The notes under the pieces were generated by a model. That model was not told the origin of the DNA, did no database searches, and saw only the letters and a program-made list of their open reading frames with translations. From Paenibacillus sp. HWE-109 (GTDB lineage Bacteria; Bacillota; Bacilli; Paenibacillales; NBRC-103111): DNA of 64,000 nt. Of the stretch, positions 26,818 to 35,714 are shown one piece after another. The translations under genes and the position numbers were made by a program. Position 1 is the stretch's first letter. Each line of letters opens with the position of its first letter. Location: positions 5,208,001 through 5,272,000 of the forward strand of contig NZ_CP091881.1 in assembly GCF_022163125.1 (NCBI RefSeq). The letters are read 5' to 3'.

Positions 26818-27390
26818 CTATGCCTGATACACTTTCGGCTTGACGACTTGACGTTTGCGGGCCCCTATAAACACGCGAGCAGCTGTTAAACCTACCAATA
26901 GGAGAAAGGTGCTGACATACATGGTTTTGATCCAAACATTCGCGCTGTCAGTTCCAATGAACAATCCATGCAGTAAAGCTAGAAGAAAGATCGGATACGA
27001 CAGCATGTGAAAAGCCAACCACAGCTTCCTTCGTAACTTGTTGCGAAGATCCGTTGTTAGAATGAGCAGCAGCAAGCCATATACCGCGATTGTCCCCATA
27101 CCATTCAACCCTGTTGATTGCTTAGCGGTAAATGGAATCAGAATTTCTTTCCACTCGAAAGGCATGAACGCATCTATAACTAACAGGATCGTATGCGCTA
27201 AAGCAAGCAATGTCCCCGTATAATTGGCATATGTATGCCAGCGCAGCAATTGCGCTTTCTTCGGGCCCTTCCAATATGGAAGACTATAGGAAATTCCGAT
27301 AGCCATCCCTACAAATAGACTGAGATAGGAGAGGATGCCAAATACACGAATAAGCGACCATGTAGGTAAATCAACCAGCCATTGAATCAT
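26818..27390 (-). CDS. Ferric reductase-like heme membrane protein
   Basis: 190 residues, about five or six membrane spans. Four histidines sit as two spaced pairs in membrane helices: His52 and His66 (RWHTYANYTGTLLALAH), His128 and His141 (FHMLSYPIFLLALLH), the pattern of bis-heme ferric-reductase-like (FRD/MsrQ-type) proteins. No FAD/NAD domain is present, so it probably passes electrons across the membrane to an acceptor. It is the last gene of an operon with ApbE, which makes covalent FMN, so a flavinylated partner is expected; none is visible locally. Confidence 0.83.
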   Translation of the reverse strand: MIQWLVDLPTWSLIRVFGILSYLSLFVGMAIGISYSLPYWKGPKKAQLLRWHTYANYTGTLLALAHTILLVIDAFMPFEWKEILIPFTAKQSTGLNGMGTIAVYGLLLLILTTDLRNKLRRKLWLAFHMLSYPIFLLALLHGLFIGTDSANVWIKTMYVSTFLLLVGLTAARVFIGARKRQVVKPKVYQA

Positions 27391-27413
27391 GTTTAATGTC
27401 CTCCCTTCCTATT

Positions 27414-28394
27414 TTATTCGTGCACGACATCTGCGCGCAGACCTATCCATTCCCCATAGAACCACTTCGCAGCAGGCTTTACATGATGAACTGCCCCATC
27501 ATTCGTATACATGACAGCTTCCATTCGTTCTATTTTCCGTTTAAAGAGCGCAATCCCCTCTTCGATACCTAGGATGCACATGACCTTGGCCCAAATTTCG
27601 CAATCCACCAAGTGCGCTCCGACTACTGAGCACTGAACCACGGAAGACTGACTAGGCTCCATCGTACGAGGATCAATGAGATGATGCTTGCTCCCTTCGC
27701 TCGTCTCCCAGCGCCTACGCTGTGTACTGGATGTCGCTATAGCTCCGTCTCTCATCCAAAGCAGCGCTTCATCCAATGGGTCTTCACTTTGCGGATTAGC
27801 AACGGCAATCACCCATGGCTCCGCATCCGCAGCGCCTCCCCAAACTTCAACATCTCCGCCAGCCTGTATAAGCCCTCTCTGAACCTGCCAGTCGCTGCGA
27901 AGATCGGCAGCCAATCCTTGCACGGTCCAGCTTTTGCCAATACCGCCTAGGTCAATTCGCTGTTGTGAGGTTAACAGGACCGATTGCATTTTTCTATCAT
28001 AGTCGAGGTGCGTGTGTTTGGCAGAAACGGGGATCAACGGATCGGAACCGCTGAACTTTTCTATCTCATGCTGCTGCAACGTTTCGAAGCTGCCAACATA
28101 GCCAGCACGCTCGAGGGCCGGCAGGATGGCAATCGTGAATATGCCTTCTGTCCGTTCGAAATGATATTGAGACTGTTCCAGCAGCTCGGCCATCTCCAGC
28201 GAAACCAAACAGCGACTCCCTGCATGGCGATTAAGATGCGAACATTCACTATCCGGGAGAAATCGACTGAACCTTGCCTCCGCATTTGCAAAATACTGCC
28301 TGATGTGCGACGCCAGATTCACTCCCTCACTCTTGGGTTCAACCAGAACTTGAATCTGTGTATTCATCGCCCGAAAGCTTATCGTTTGATGCAT
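27414..28394 (-). CDS. apbE: FAD:protein FMN transferase (ApbE family)
   Basis: 326 residues. ApbE proteins attach FMN from FAD to Ser/Thr of target flavoproteins, usually outside the membrane. The recognised blocks are the start ISFRAMNTQIQVLV, RFSRFLPDSECSHLN, RIDLGGIGKSWTVQGLAADL and GLIQAGGDVEVWG, and a C-terminal ATSSTQRRRWE with a later acidic DCEIWAKVMCILG. No lipoprotein or secretion signal is seen, so it may be cytoplasmic or use another anchor. Gap of 23 bases to the downstream ferric-reductase-like gene: one operon. Confidence 0.9.
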   Translation of the reverse strand: MHQTISFRAMNTQIQVLVEPKSEGVNLASHIRQYFANAEARFSRFLPDSECSHLNRHAGSRCLVSLEMAELLEQSQYHFERTEGIFTIAILPALERAGYVGSFETLQQHEIEKFSGSDPLIPVSAKHTHLDYDRKMQSVLLTSQQRIDLGGIGKSWTVQGLAADLRSDWQVQRGLIQAGGDVEVWGGAADAEPWVIAVANPQSEDPLDEALLWMRDGAIATSSTQRRRWETSEGSKHHLIDPRTMEPSQSSVVQCSVVGAHLVDCEIWAKVMCILGIEEGIALFKRKIERMEAVMYTNDGAVHHVKPAAKWFYGEWIGLRADVVHE

Positions 28395-28415
28395 GTCCCC
28401 TCAACTCCTTGATGA

Positions 28416-28703
28416 TTAAGAAGCTTGACTTCTGGTATGGGCTTTCATCGTTGATGGCGAAGATTCCGATCTACCGCTCGCCGCCTGATCCTGATTCCTA
28501 ATCCTCGTATTCGTGCGGCCCGTAACCCGCGTAGTATCCGTTTCCTTTTGCACGGTTACAGGGGCCTTCTGCCCTTGGGACAAACTAGCGGCTGTGACAG
28601 CTGCAAGAAATTGAGGACTTGCTTTAACTTCTTGGAATAAATAAAAGAGAATAGCTGCGATAACAATTCCCAGTTGCCATTTGGTCCATTTGGTTTTCTT
28701 CAT
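28416..28703 (-). CDS. Small single-span membrane protein with Ser/Thr/Arg-rich tail
   Basis: 95 residues. A basic start (MKKTKWTKWQ) and one hydrophobic span (LGIVIAAILFYLFQEV) lead to an extracellular-type tail rich in Thr, Ser, Gln and Arg. ATG at 28703 has GGAGG 10 bases upstream. It is the first gene of the operon with ApbE and the ferric-reductase-like protein. The tail has no D-x-x-S/T-G-A-T/S flavinylation motif, so it is probably not the FMN acceptor. Function unknown. Confidence 0.75.
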   Translation of the reverse strand: MKKTKWTKWQLGIVIAAILFYLFQEVKASPQFLAAVTAASLSQGQKAPVTVQKETDTTRVTGRTNTRIRNQDQAASGRSESSPSTMKAHTRSQAS

Positions 28704-28806
28704 TGCAATCGTACCTCCGCTCTGCCTGCATGGGCTTGATTTCATTATAATCAATACGATCTTAGATCGTCTGAATTTCCCCTTAATAGTAACTGAAAAT
28801 TAACTG

Positions 28807-28860
28807 AAAAGAGGCTATCCGTTAAGTAGTAGATCAACTACTTAACGGATAGCCTCTTCT
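28807..28860 (-). terminator. Long terminator hairpin after yheA
   Basis: About 22 perfectly paired bases (GAGGCTATCCGTTAAGTAGT with its complement) around a six-base loop, followed on the minus strand by TTTTC. It ends yheA transcription just before the next operon. Confidence 0.85.
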
Positions 28861-29196
28861 TTATTTCAGCATCGCTTGCAAAGGCTCTGCGATAATTCGC
28901 TGCACATCTTCCAGCACCACAGATAACCTGCGCTCCGCATCGAACAACTGATTGATTCGCGGGTTTAGCGCAAGCTGCTCGTACAGCTTCTGCAGCTGTT
29001 CCATCTCCTCTTGCGGTGGCATTTGGCCTCCAGCCATTTGCTGTTGAAGCTCATTTTGACGCAAACGGAAATCTTCCAATAAACTTTTGCTGGATGAATC
29101 TTGATCAACTTGAGCGCGGCTTTCCTTCATATCCTGATATTCTGTGCTGGTCTTGATGGCATTAGCCAATTCATACGCTTTATCATGTACATTCAT
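28861..29196 (-). CDS. yheA: YheA-like protein (YlbF/YmcA superfamily, UPF0342)
   Basis: 111 residues, almost wholly helical and charged: MNVHDKAYELANAIK, a central FRLRQNELQQQMAGGQ, and a final LFDAERRLSVVLEDVQRIIAEPL. The order and length match YheA of Bacillus. The superfamily includes RicA/RicF regulators, but YheA itself has no firm role. ATG at 29196 has GGAGG 9 bases upstream. It is divergent from the yheC/yheD paralogues that follow, echoing the yheA-yheC-yheD neighbourhood of B. subtilis. Confidence 0.88.
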   Translation of the reverse strand: MNVHDKAYELANAIKTSTEYQDMKESRAQVDQDSSSKSLLEDFRLRQNELQQQMAGGQMPPQEEMEQLQKLYEQLALNPRINQLFDAERRLSVVLEDVQRIIAEPLQAMLK

Positions 29197-29403
29197 ACTC
29201 GACTTCCTCCTCAATTGTCTCCTTTATGGTTGGGCTTTTCCTACTGCACTTTCAGGCATATACATAAGCACCAAGGGATATATGTCCTCATATGATGGAG
29301 TAGTTTACTTTGCTTGTTGGCAATAAACCCTACCTTTAAACGCGGTCGATCATCCTTGAATGGCCTCGATAGGGGTTTCTCATGCTGGAAGGAGTGTTCG
29401 CTA

Positions 29404-30780
29404 TTGACCAGGACGAAAGTTGGAATATCCATTCAAGGCACCAGCATCTATTTGGATGATCGGACCGTTGTTCTAAGTGAAGCCATTGCAAAAAAATGGA
29501 AAGTTCCGTCCAATCAAACGATTACCATGCGATTTGGCTCAGCCAAACAGGATGTCAAAGTGGTTACAGCCGCTACGTCGAACAGCTTACGATTAAATCC
29601 TGTGATCGCCTCCAAAATCGGTCTGCATCAAGGAGCTCGCCTTAATCTTCATTATAGGCAAAGTACGGGCACCTTGTCGATTGGACCTCTGATTGGCGTT
29701 ATGATTAGCCGCGTTTATGCGAGTTCACAGGATCGCCCATTCGGTGCTATCACCGCTTTTTGTAAAGAAATGACGGATGCATGTGGACAATTTGGTGCTG
29801 TTGTATGCTTTTTCCCACCAGATGAAATGCGGGCCAATGCCCAATCCCTTTCCGCCTATTCGTATTCCAATGGTTCATGGAGCAAAAAAACGTTTCCGAT
29901 TCCCAATGTAATTTACAATCGGCTAACATCGCGCAGATTCGAGAACAGAGCGAATGTCCAACTATTCATGAAAGATGTCAAAACCCGTTATGAAACGGAA
30001 ATCTTCAATGAAAAATATTTAGACAAAACGGAAGTATTTCAAGCATTGCGCAAAGATAACAGCCTACATGGATACTTACCCGAATCTTATCTATTTAAAA
30101 ACTATCAGATGTTGAAATCTATGGCAGCCCGCCATCCGGTCCTATTCCTTAAACCGATTACCGGAAGCCTGGGCAAAGGCATTATCCGTATTCGCAGGGA
30201 GGCGGCAGATTCGTATGCCTGCCATTTCACCAATCTCTCCGGCGTTCGCAGGCAGGCCTTCCCTTCGTTAACGGCTGTCTTCCAAGCCTTGTCCGGCAAG
30301 CTCAAGGCACAACGATACCAACTGCAGCAAGGGCTTGATCTCATCACAGCCGATGGGAATCCTGTCGATTTCCGAGCACTCGTTCAGCGAGGCTCCACAG
30401 GTCAATGGGACATTACCTCCATCGTTGGACGCATAGCAGGCACTCAGCATTTCGTTTCAAACCTGGCGCGTGGCGGAAGCCTGACTACCGTTTCAGGCGC
30501 GCTTGCCAAAACATCGTTCTCCTCAGCCACGCGCGTCGCTATTACAGCCCGTTTGCGCAAAGCTTCTTTGGACATCGCCAAAGGCATCGAAACCCAAATC
30601 CCTTTCCATTTTGGCGAACTCGGGATTGACTTGGCTGTTGATAAATCGGGAAAAGTCTGGTTGCTCGAAGTCAACTCCAAACCATCCAAGGATGACAATA
30701 CCGCACTGAATAATGAACGCAAAATAAGGCCATCCGTCAAACAAATCGTGCAGTATGCACGGTATCTGGCGAAATTCTGA
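29404..30780 (+). CDS. YheC/YheD-family coat-associated ATP-grasp protein 1 (long form)
   Basis: 458 residues. About 90 N-terminal residues form an extra domain (TRTKVGISIQGTSIYL ... LRLNPVIASKIGLHQG). A family core follows from GPLIGVMIS, with PNVIYNRLTSRRFEN and an ATP-grasp domain (FLKPITGSLGKGIIRI, VDFRALVQ, FGELGIDLAVDKSGKVWLLEVNSKP). B. subtilis YheC/YheD are found in the spore coat; their reaction is unknown, but ATP-grasp enzymes form carboxylate-amine bonds. TTG at 29404 has AAGGAG 9 bases upstream. First of five tandem paralogues. Confidence 0.88.
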   Translation: MTRTKVGISIQGTSIYLDDRTVVLSEAIAKKWKVPSNQTITMRFGSAKQDVKVVTAATSNSLRLNPVIASKIGLHQGARLNLHYRQSTGTLSIGPLIGVMISRVYASSQDRPFGAITAFCKEMTDACGQFGAVVCFFPPDEMRANAQSLSAYSYSNGSWSKKTFPIPNVIYNRLTSRRFENRANVQLFMKDVKTRYETEIFNEKYLDKTEVFQALRKDNSLHGYLPESYLFKNYQMLKSMAARHPVLFLKPITGSLGKGIIRIRREAADSYACHFTNLSGVRRQAFPSLTAVFQALSGKLKAQRYQLQQGLDLITADGNPVDFRALVQRGSTGQWDITSIVGRIAGTQHFVSNLARGGSLTTVSGALAKTSFSSATRVAITARLRKASLDIAKGIETQIPFHFGELGIDLAVDKSGKVWLLEVNSKPSKDDNTALNNERKIRPSVKQIVQYARYLAKF

Positions 30781-30789
30781 GGTGAAATC

Positions 30790-31917
30790 ATGCGGCAAAG
30801 CGCACAACGTCCCTTACTGGGGATTATGGTGACGGAATTGAATCGAGAGCTGCCCTTTGCAAGTTCGGACTTCTACAAGCATCTTACGTATCATGGTGCC
30901 AAGGAGGGGTTGGAGGTATTCGTTTTCTCTCCGAATCGTATCGATTGGCAGCAGGGTTTAGTGCGAGGGTACAGCTATGCGTTTGAAAAAAAAGAATGGA
31001 TCATGAAGCTCTTCCCACTCCCCTCCCTCATCTATGATCGTTGCTTCTTCAGCAATAAGCGCAGCTATCAGCAATACCGTCACCATGTGAGCAAGCTTCG
31101 TGAAATGCCTCATATTCGCTTTCTTGGCTATGGTTTAAGCGGGAAGTGGGAAGTAGGTCAAATCCTGCAGAAAGATCATGATCTGCACCTCTATTTACCC
31201 GAAACGAGTCTGCTTACAGGCCGTTTACAGTTAAAACGCTGGCTCGAAACAAGGAGCGATATCTTCCTTAAGCCTCAAGGCGGCAGTCAGGGCCGAGGCG
31301 CTTTGCACCTTCACCATCTAAGGACAACGGAAGGCAATGAGACCTTTCATATAAAAGGGCGCGATGCCCATAACCGTTCTATCGAGCATCAATTTCATCA
31401 TTTCGATGCTTGCTGGAGCTGGCTTCGCACGACGATTGGAACACGTCCCTACCTTATCCAAGTATATCTGACCCTACATTCCTCTCAGGGCATGGCCTAT
31501 GATGTTCGCTCCCTTGTGCAGAAAAACGGCCAGGGTTTATGGGAAAGCACAGGAATGGCCGTGCGGATCGGCAAGCCGGGCAGCATCACATCCAACCTGC
31601 ACGGAGGCGGCACCGCTGAGGAAGTCTCCCAGTTCCTTACCAAAGAATTCGGAGCAGCTAGAGCGGCGGCACTTATTGAAACGCTAAGGAGCCTCTCCAG
31701 CCGTATTCCTCATGTACTGGAAACCCACCATGGACGTCTGGCTGAGCTGGGGATCGACCTCGGCATTGATGCCGACGGGCGAGTATGGATTCTGGAAGTG
31801 AACTCAAAGCCTGGTCGGACGATTTTTGCCCGCATGCACAATGACAAAGCAAGCACAAAAGCAATTGCAAACCCCATACATTATGCTGGATTTTTACTAC
31901 ACAAAAAGCTGAGCTGA
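30790..31917 (+). CDS. YheC/YheD-family coat-associated ATP-grasp protein 2 (short form)
   Basis: 375 residues, lacking the N-terminal extra domain of copy 1 and starting near LLGIMVTELNRELPF. Core blocks are PSLIYDRCFFSNKRSYQQYR, IFLKPQGGSQGRGALHLHHL, YDVRSLVQKNGQGLWESTG and LAELGIDLGIDADGRVWILEVNSKPGR, the last with the ATP-grasp metal-binding Glu/Asn. It starts 9 bases after copy 1. A long hairpin follows its stop. Confidence 0.88.
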   Translation: MRQSAQRPLLGIMVTELNRELPFASSDFYKHLTYHGAKEGLEVFVFSPNRIDWQQGLVRGYSYAFEKKEWIMKLFPLPSLIYDRCFFSNKRSYQQYRHHVSKLREMPHIRFLGYGLSGKWEVGQILQKDHDLHLYLPETSLLTGRLQLKRWLETRSDIFLKPQGGSQGRGALHLHHLRTTEGNETFHIKGRDAHNRSIEHQFHHFDACWSWLRTTIGTRPYLIQVYLTLHSSQGMAYDVRSLVQKNGQGLWESTGMAVRIGKPGSITSNLHGGGTAEEVSQFLTKEFGAARAAALIETLRSLSSRIPHVLETHHGRLAELGIDLGIDADGRVWILEVNSKPGRTIFARMHNDKASTKAIANPIHYAGFLLHKKLS

Positions 31918-31935
31918 GCTTGGCTTCGCTGGTAA

Positions 31936-31978
31936 GTGTCAAAACAGGCAGATGGGTGATGTCTGCCTGTTTTGACAC
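31936..31978 (+). terminator. 17-bp perfect hairpin between paralogues 2 and 3
   Basis: GTGTCAAAACAGGCAGA pairs fully with TCTGCCTGTTTTGACAC around TGGGTGATG. A stem this perfect is terminator-like, but there is no T-run after it (GGAAAGCCCC follows), so it could be a processing or pause site inside the array. Confidence 0.55.
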
Positions 31979-32018
31979 GGAAAGCCCCGTAGGGCAACAA
32001 GTTTAGGAGGGTAACCTA

Positions 32019-33383
32019 ATGAGTTTGACAACGTGTATGCTCCACGCCGTACAACGAACAGATAGATCGGTCTACTTAACAAGTGAACTCGTCAAAGCTT
32101 TACGGTTAACCGGCAATAAATCGATTACTGTAAAGGTCGGCAGTAAAACCACCAATCTACCGATCCGCCTGATCAAAAAAAGTGGTCAGCATATGTACAT
32201 CCCGCTTTCTTTAATGGCAACTTTGCGAATTCCGCGAGCAGGAAGCGTTCTGGTTTCCAATACGAGCAATAAAGAACTTCGCATTGGCCCTATCATTGGC
32301 ATTCTTACGAATGTAGAGAGTGGCGCGTCCCCTTTCGGCACCAAAACAGGCTTTATTCGCCAGATTATCAATATGGGTTCAAACAAATCTTTTGTTTTCG
32401 CGTTCAGCCCCAAGAATGTGAACTGGGTTCAAGAAACCGTAACAGGAATGATTCCCAAAGAAGGCGGCGGCTGGATTCGTAAAACCTTTCCTTTGCCAGA
32501 CGTCGTCTACAACCGGTTATCCAGTCGGAAAGCAGAAAAATCGGCAGGCATGGAAGGCTTCAAAGATCGTTTTGTGCGAAGAGGCATCCCCCTCTTCAAC
32601 TGGAGCTTTTTTGACAAGTGGGATGTCTATAAAATGTTGGATGGTGACGATGCCTTCCGCTTCGTTCCGGAGTCACGGATTAACCCATCTGCCGAGCAAA
32701 TCAAAGAAATGCTGGATAAGCACAAATTCATTTACTTGAAGCCAACCGCAGGCAGCTTGGGGATCGGTATTTTCCGTGTTACGTATAATCCAAAACGCGG
32801 TTACTTCGTCCGTTATCGCAAAGGCGGCAAAAATGTGCTCATACGCTACGGTAAATTTGATGGCTTGATGCAAATGCTGGGAACGGGTCGCGGACGCCTC
32901 ACCAACTATGTCGCCCAACAAGGCATTCGCCTCATTGAAATTGACAGCTGTCCTATCGATTTCCGTTTCCACCTGACGAAGAATGGGAGCAACAACTGGG
33001 TCGTTGCCGCCATTGGCGCCAAAAAATCAGGGAAAGGCAGCGTCACTACCCATATTCGCAATGGAGGCCAGTTAATGACACCGGAGCAAGTACTCCGTCA
33101 GATCTATGGCAATCGAGCGGAACAAGTGTTGACGAATGCCAAAGAGACCGCGATTAAACTCGCCGAAGGCATCGAGAACAACTACAACCATTTGCTCGGA
33201 GAGCTGGGATTCGATATTGGGATCGATCAGAATGAGAAAATTTGGATGTTCGAAGCCAATGCCAAACCGGGAAGATCCATCTTTAAGCACCCTTCCTTGA
33301 AAGAAGGGGACATCGCCACGATCCAAAACATCTACGAGCACTGCCTCTATCTGAGTCGCTTCCGCTCAAGGAGGGAAAACTAA
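32019..33383 (+). CDS. YheC/YheD-family coat-associated ATP-grasp protein 3 (long form)
   Basis: 454 residues with the extra N-terminal domain (RSVYLTSELVKALRLTGNKSI) seen in copy 1, then IGPIIGILTN, PDVVYNRLSSRKAEKSAG, FIYLKPTAGSLGIGIFRV, SCPIDFRFHLTKNG and LLGELGFDIGIDQNEKIWMFEANAKPGRS. AGGAGGG lies ahead of ATG. The separate hairpin upstream suggests it may begin a second transcription unit. Probable role: spore coat-associated ligase; substrate unknown. Confidence 0.88.
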   Translation: MSLTTCMLHAVQRTDRSVYLTSELVKALRLTGNKSITVKVGSKTTNLPIRLIKKSGQHMYIPLSLMATLRIPRAGSVLVSNTSNKELRIGPIIGILTNVESGASPFGTKTGFIRQIINMGSNKSFVFAFSPKNVNWVQETVTGMIPKEGGGWIRKTFPLPDVVYNRLSSRKAEKSAGMEGFKDRFVRRGIPLFNWSFFDKWDVYKMLDGDDAFRFVPESRINPSAEQIKEMLDKHKFIYLKPTAGSLGIGIFRVTYNPKRGYFVRYRKGGKNVLIRYGKFDGLMQMLGTGRGRLTNYVAQQGIRLIEIDSCPIDFRFHLTKNGSNNWVVAAIGAKKSGKGSVTTHIRNGGQLMTPEQVLRQIYGNRAEQVLTNAKETAIKLAEGIENNYNHLLGELGFDIGIDQNEKIWMFEANAKPGRSIFKHPSLKEGDIATIQNIYEHCLYLSRFRSRREN

Positions 33384-34510
33384 TGGGCTTCATCCTGCAT
33401 GAGAGAGGACAAAAGCCTACTCTTGGCATTCTCACTGTTAAGGATAGCAATCGGGTCTTCCGCGGTAATCTAAACAACTTTCTCGATTTGATTCAAACGG
33501 GCGAGCGGCTCGGTGTTGACGTCTATGTCGTCACAACCAAAGATTTTAACCTCTCGGGTTCAGATATCTATGGCTATAGATTTAAACCGGCAGCTAAGAA
33601 ATGGAGCAGGGAACTCGTTCCCGCTCCGCAAGTTGTTTATAATCGTATACCATATCGTAAAATGGAAATGAAGCCTGAAGTCCAACAAACCATTCAAGCC
33701 TGTAATCGCAGCTCCAGCGTGCAGTTATTCAATCCATCCTTCTTCAACAAATGGACATTGTTTAGTTGGTTGAACAGCGCCAAGGAAAGTAAAGTCTATA
33801 TGCCTGATACGCTGCAATTAAGCGAAGCCAAAGACATTACGCAGCTGCTGCGCAAGCATCCTGTGCTCTATCTGAAACCTGTCAAAGGCAAAGCTGGCAG
33901 AGGGATTATGCGTATTGAGCGAATAACGACCAAAAACGACCAATCTCATTACAGGTTAAGTCGTCAGGAAGATAAGAAAATGACCTATAGTTACCACAGC
34001 TCGGCTGATGATATCTGGACTGAGTGGGATAAACACAGAGGTTCCCACGACTATATCGTTCAGCAGGGAATCATGTTAACCCGCTATAAACAGCGGGCAT
34101 ACGATTTGCGTGCTTTGATTCAAAAAACGGGCAAAGGTGTATGGAGCGTCTCCGGTGTAGGTGCCCGCGTTGCAGGCAAAGCCAGCATTACGACCCACGT
34201 CCCACGCGGCGGCTCAATCGACGAACCGCTGAAACTGTTGACGGCTGCCTTCGGAGCCAAAGAAGCCAAAAGCATTTTATTGCGCGTTCGGAAAGCTGCC
34301 GTTACGCTTGCTACACAAATCGAAAAATCGTCCGGGAACCAGCTCGGTGAAATGTCCATGGATATCGGTGTGGATACGAACGGGCATATCTGGTTCTTCG
34401 AGGCCAATTCCAAACCGATGAAATTCGATGAACCGAACATTCGCCAGAAATCATTGGAACGTATTATTAGATACAGTCTCTACTTAATGAATAATGGGAG
34501 AAGAAGGTGA
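33383..34510 (+). CDS. YheC/YheD-family coat-associated ATP-grasp protein 4 (short form)
   Basis: 375 residues; TLGILTVKDSNRVFRGN start, PQVVYNRIPYRKMEMKPEVQ, LYLKPVKGKAGRGIMRIERI, YDLRALIQKTGKGVWSVSG and NQLGEMSMDIGVDTNGHIWFFEANSKP. Note GEMSMDIG where the other copies have GELG(I/F)D. ATG overlaps the copy 3 stop by one base and AAGGAGGG precedes it, so the two are coupled. Confidence 0.87.
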   Translation: MGFILHERGQKPTLGILTVKDSNRVFRGNLNNFLDLIQTGERLGVDVYVVTTKDFNLSGSDIYGYRFKPAAKKWSRELVPAPQVVYNRIPYRKMEMKPEVQQTIQACNRSSSVQLFNPSFFNKWTLFSWLNSAKESKVYMPDTLQLSEAKDITQLLRKHPVLYLKPVKGKAGRGIMRIERITTKNDQSHYRLSRQEDKKMTYSYHSSADDIWTEWDKHRGSHDYIVQQGIMLTRYKQRAYDLRALIQKTGKGVWSVSGVGARVAGKASITTHVPRGGSIDEPLKLLTAAFGAKEAKSILLRVRKAAVTLATQIEKSSGNQLGEMSMDIGVDTNGHIWFFEANSKPMKFDEPNIRQKSLERIIRYSLYLMNNGRRR

Positions 34511-34516
34511 TTATGC

Positions 34517-35644
34517 TTGTCTTCACAACGACTGGGCGTACTCGCTATTTATTTAGGCAAATCACGGCTGGAGGAGCTCTCTTATTTCCAGAGGCTAAGC
34601 AAGGAAGGGAATAAAATCGGTGTTCAAGTGGAAGTTTTCTCCCCGGTTGATGTGGAAAGCGGCAATACTGTTCGCTCCTTAACCTTCGACCCCGGTTTGA
34701 GGAAATGGATTCGGCGGCGAACCACTATGCCGCCCGTCATCTATGATCGCTGCAGGTACAAAGCCGCGGCGAATTACCGCATGCTCAAAGCATTTCGAAA
34801 CCGTCATTCGAAGCTAATTTTCCTGAGCAGACCCTTGGCAAATAAATGGGCGATGCATCAAATTCTTTCCGAGAGTGAAAGCATTCGTCCTTATTTACCG
34901 GCAACAGTCCGCTTCAGCACCGTGCAAGATTTAGTGAAAACTTTGAAAAGACATAAGCTCATCTATGCGAAACCCAAGAATGGCACGGGAGGAAGAGGGA
35001 TTCTGCGCATAGAGCAGTTGGATTCAGATCTCTATTTACTGCAAGGAAGGAATGAGCAGCGAACTATCATCGCCCCTTACAAAGCAACAGAAAAGCAGCT
35101 TATGGTTAAGCTGCATACACTGAAACTAAGTTCTGATTATGTTGTGCAGCAAGGAATCCGCTTAACGTTGAAAGACGGCCGTGTCCATGATTATCGCCTG
35201 CTTATTCAGAAAAATGGCCGGGGTGAATGGGAAGTTACCGGGTGTGCAGGCCGCATCGGCCCACACCGCAGCATCACCTCGAACCTGCACGGCGGCGGCA
35301 GCGCAGTTAGTCAAACTAAATTATTATCCTATCGCTTCTCATCAGCAAGCAAAATTGATGCCATCAAGAACGAAATGAACACCTTTGCCCACACACTCGC
35401 TGAGTTTCTAGAAAATAAATTCGGCAAGCTAGTTGAGCTTGGGTTGGACATTGCCATAGATCCTGGCGGCCATATCTGGCTGCTCGAAGTCAATCCCAAA
35501 CCTTCCAGAGAAGTATTCCGCAAAATTGGCGAAAGCTCCACCTATCAGAAGGCGGTTTCAAGGCCGCTGGAATATGCCATGTGGATACTGAATCAAAATT
35601 CAAAAAAAGCGGAAGAAAGAAAAGCCGAAAGGCCCGAATCGTGA
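34517..35644 (+). CDS. YheC/YheD-family coat-associated ATP-grasp protein 5 (short form)
   Basis: 375 residues starting at TTG (34517) 6 bases after copy 4, with AGAAGG 9 bases upstream; an ATG at 34513 is in another frame. Core blocks are PPVIYDRCRYKAAANYRML, LIYAKPKNGTGGRGILRIEQL, HDYRLLIQKNGRGEWEVTG and LVELGLDIAIDPGGHIWLLEVNPKPSR. It most resembles copy 2 (YDRC motif, TSNLHGGG block), which suggests pairs of duplication events. Confidence 0.87.
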   Translation: MSSQRLGVLAIYLGKSRLEELSYFQRLSKEGNKIGVQVEVFSPVDVESGNTVRSLTFDPGLRKWIRRRTTMPPVIYDRCRYKAAANYRMLKAFRNRHSKLIFLSRPLANKWAMHQILSESESIRPYLPATVRFSTVQDLVKTLKRHKLIYAKPKNGTGGRGILRIEQLDSDLYLLQGRNEQRTIIAPYKATEKQLMVKLHTLKLSSDYVVQQGIRLTLKDGRVHDYRLLIQKNGRGEWEVTGCAGRIGPHRSITSNLHGGGSAVSQTKLLSYRFSSASKIDAIKNEMNTFAHTLAEFLENKFGKLVELGLDIAIDPGGHIWLLEVNPKPSREVFRKIGESSTYQKAVSRPLEYAMWILNQNSKKAEERKAERPES

Positions 35645-35651
35645 ATAAGCC

Positions 35652-35688
35652 ATCGGAAGCAGCAGCCACATGCTGTGTAACTTCCGAT
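35652..35688. terminator. Possible terminator between ATP-grasp array and cation exporter
   Basis: ATCGGAAG pairs with CTTCCGAT with an inner CAGCA/TGCTG stem. It lies between convergent genes; no clear T-run. Confidence 0.4.
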
Positions 35689-35714
35689 CTACATATGTTC
35701 AATCCCCTTCTTTC

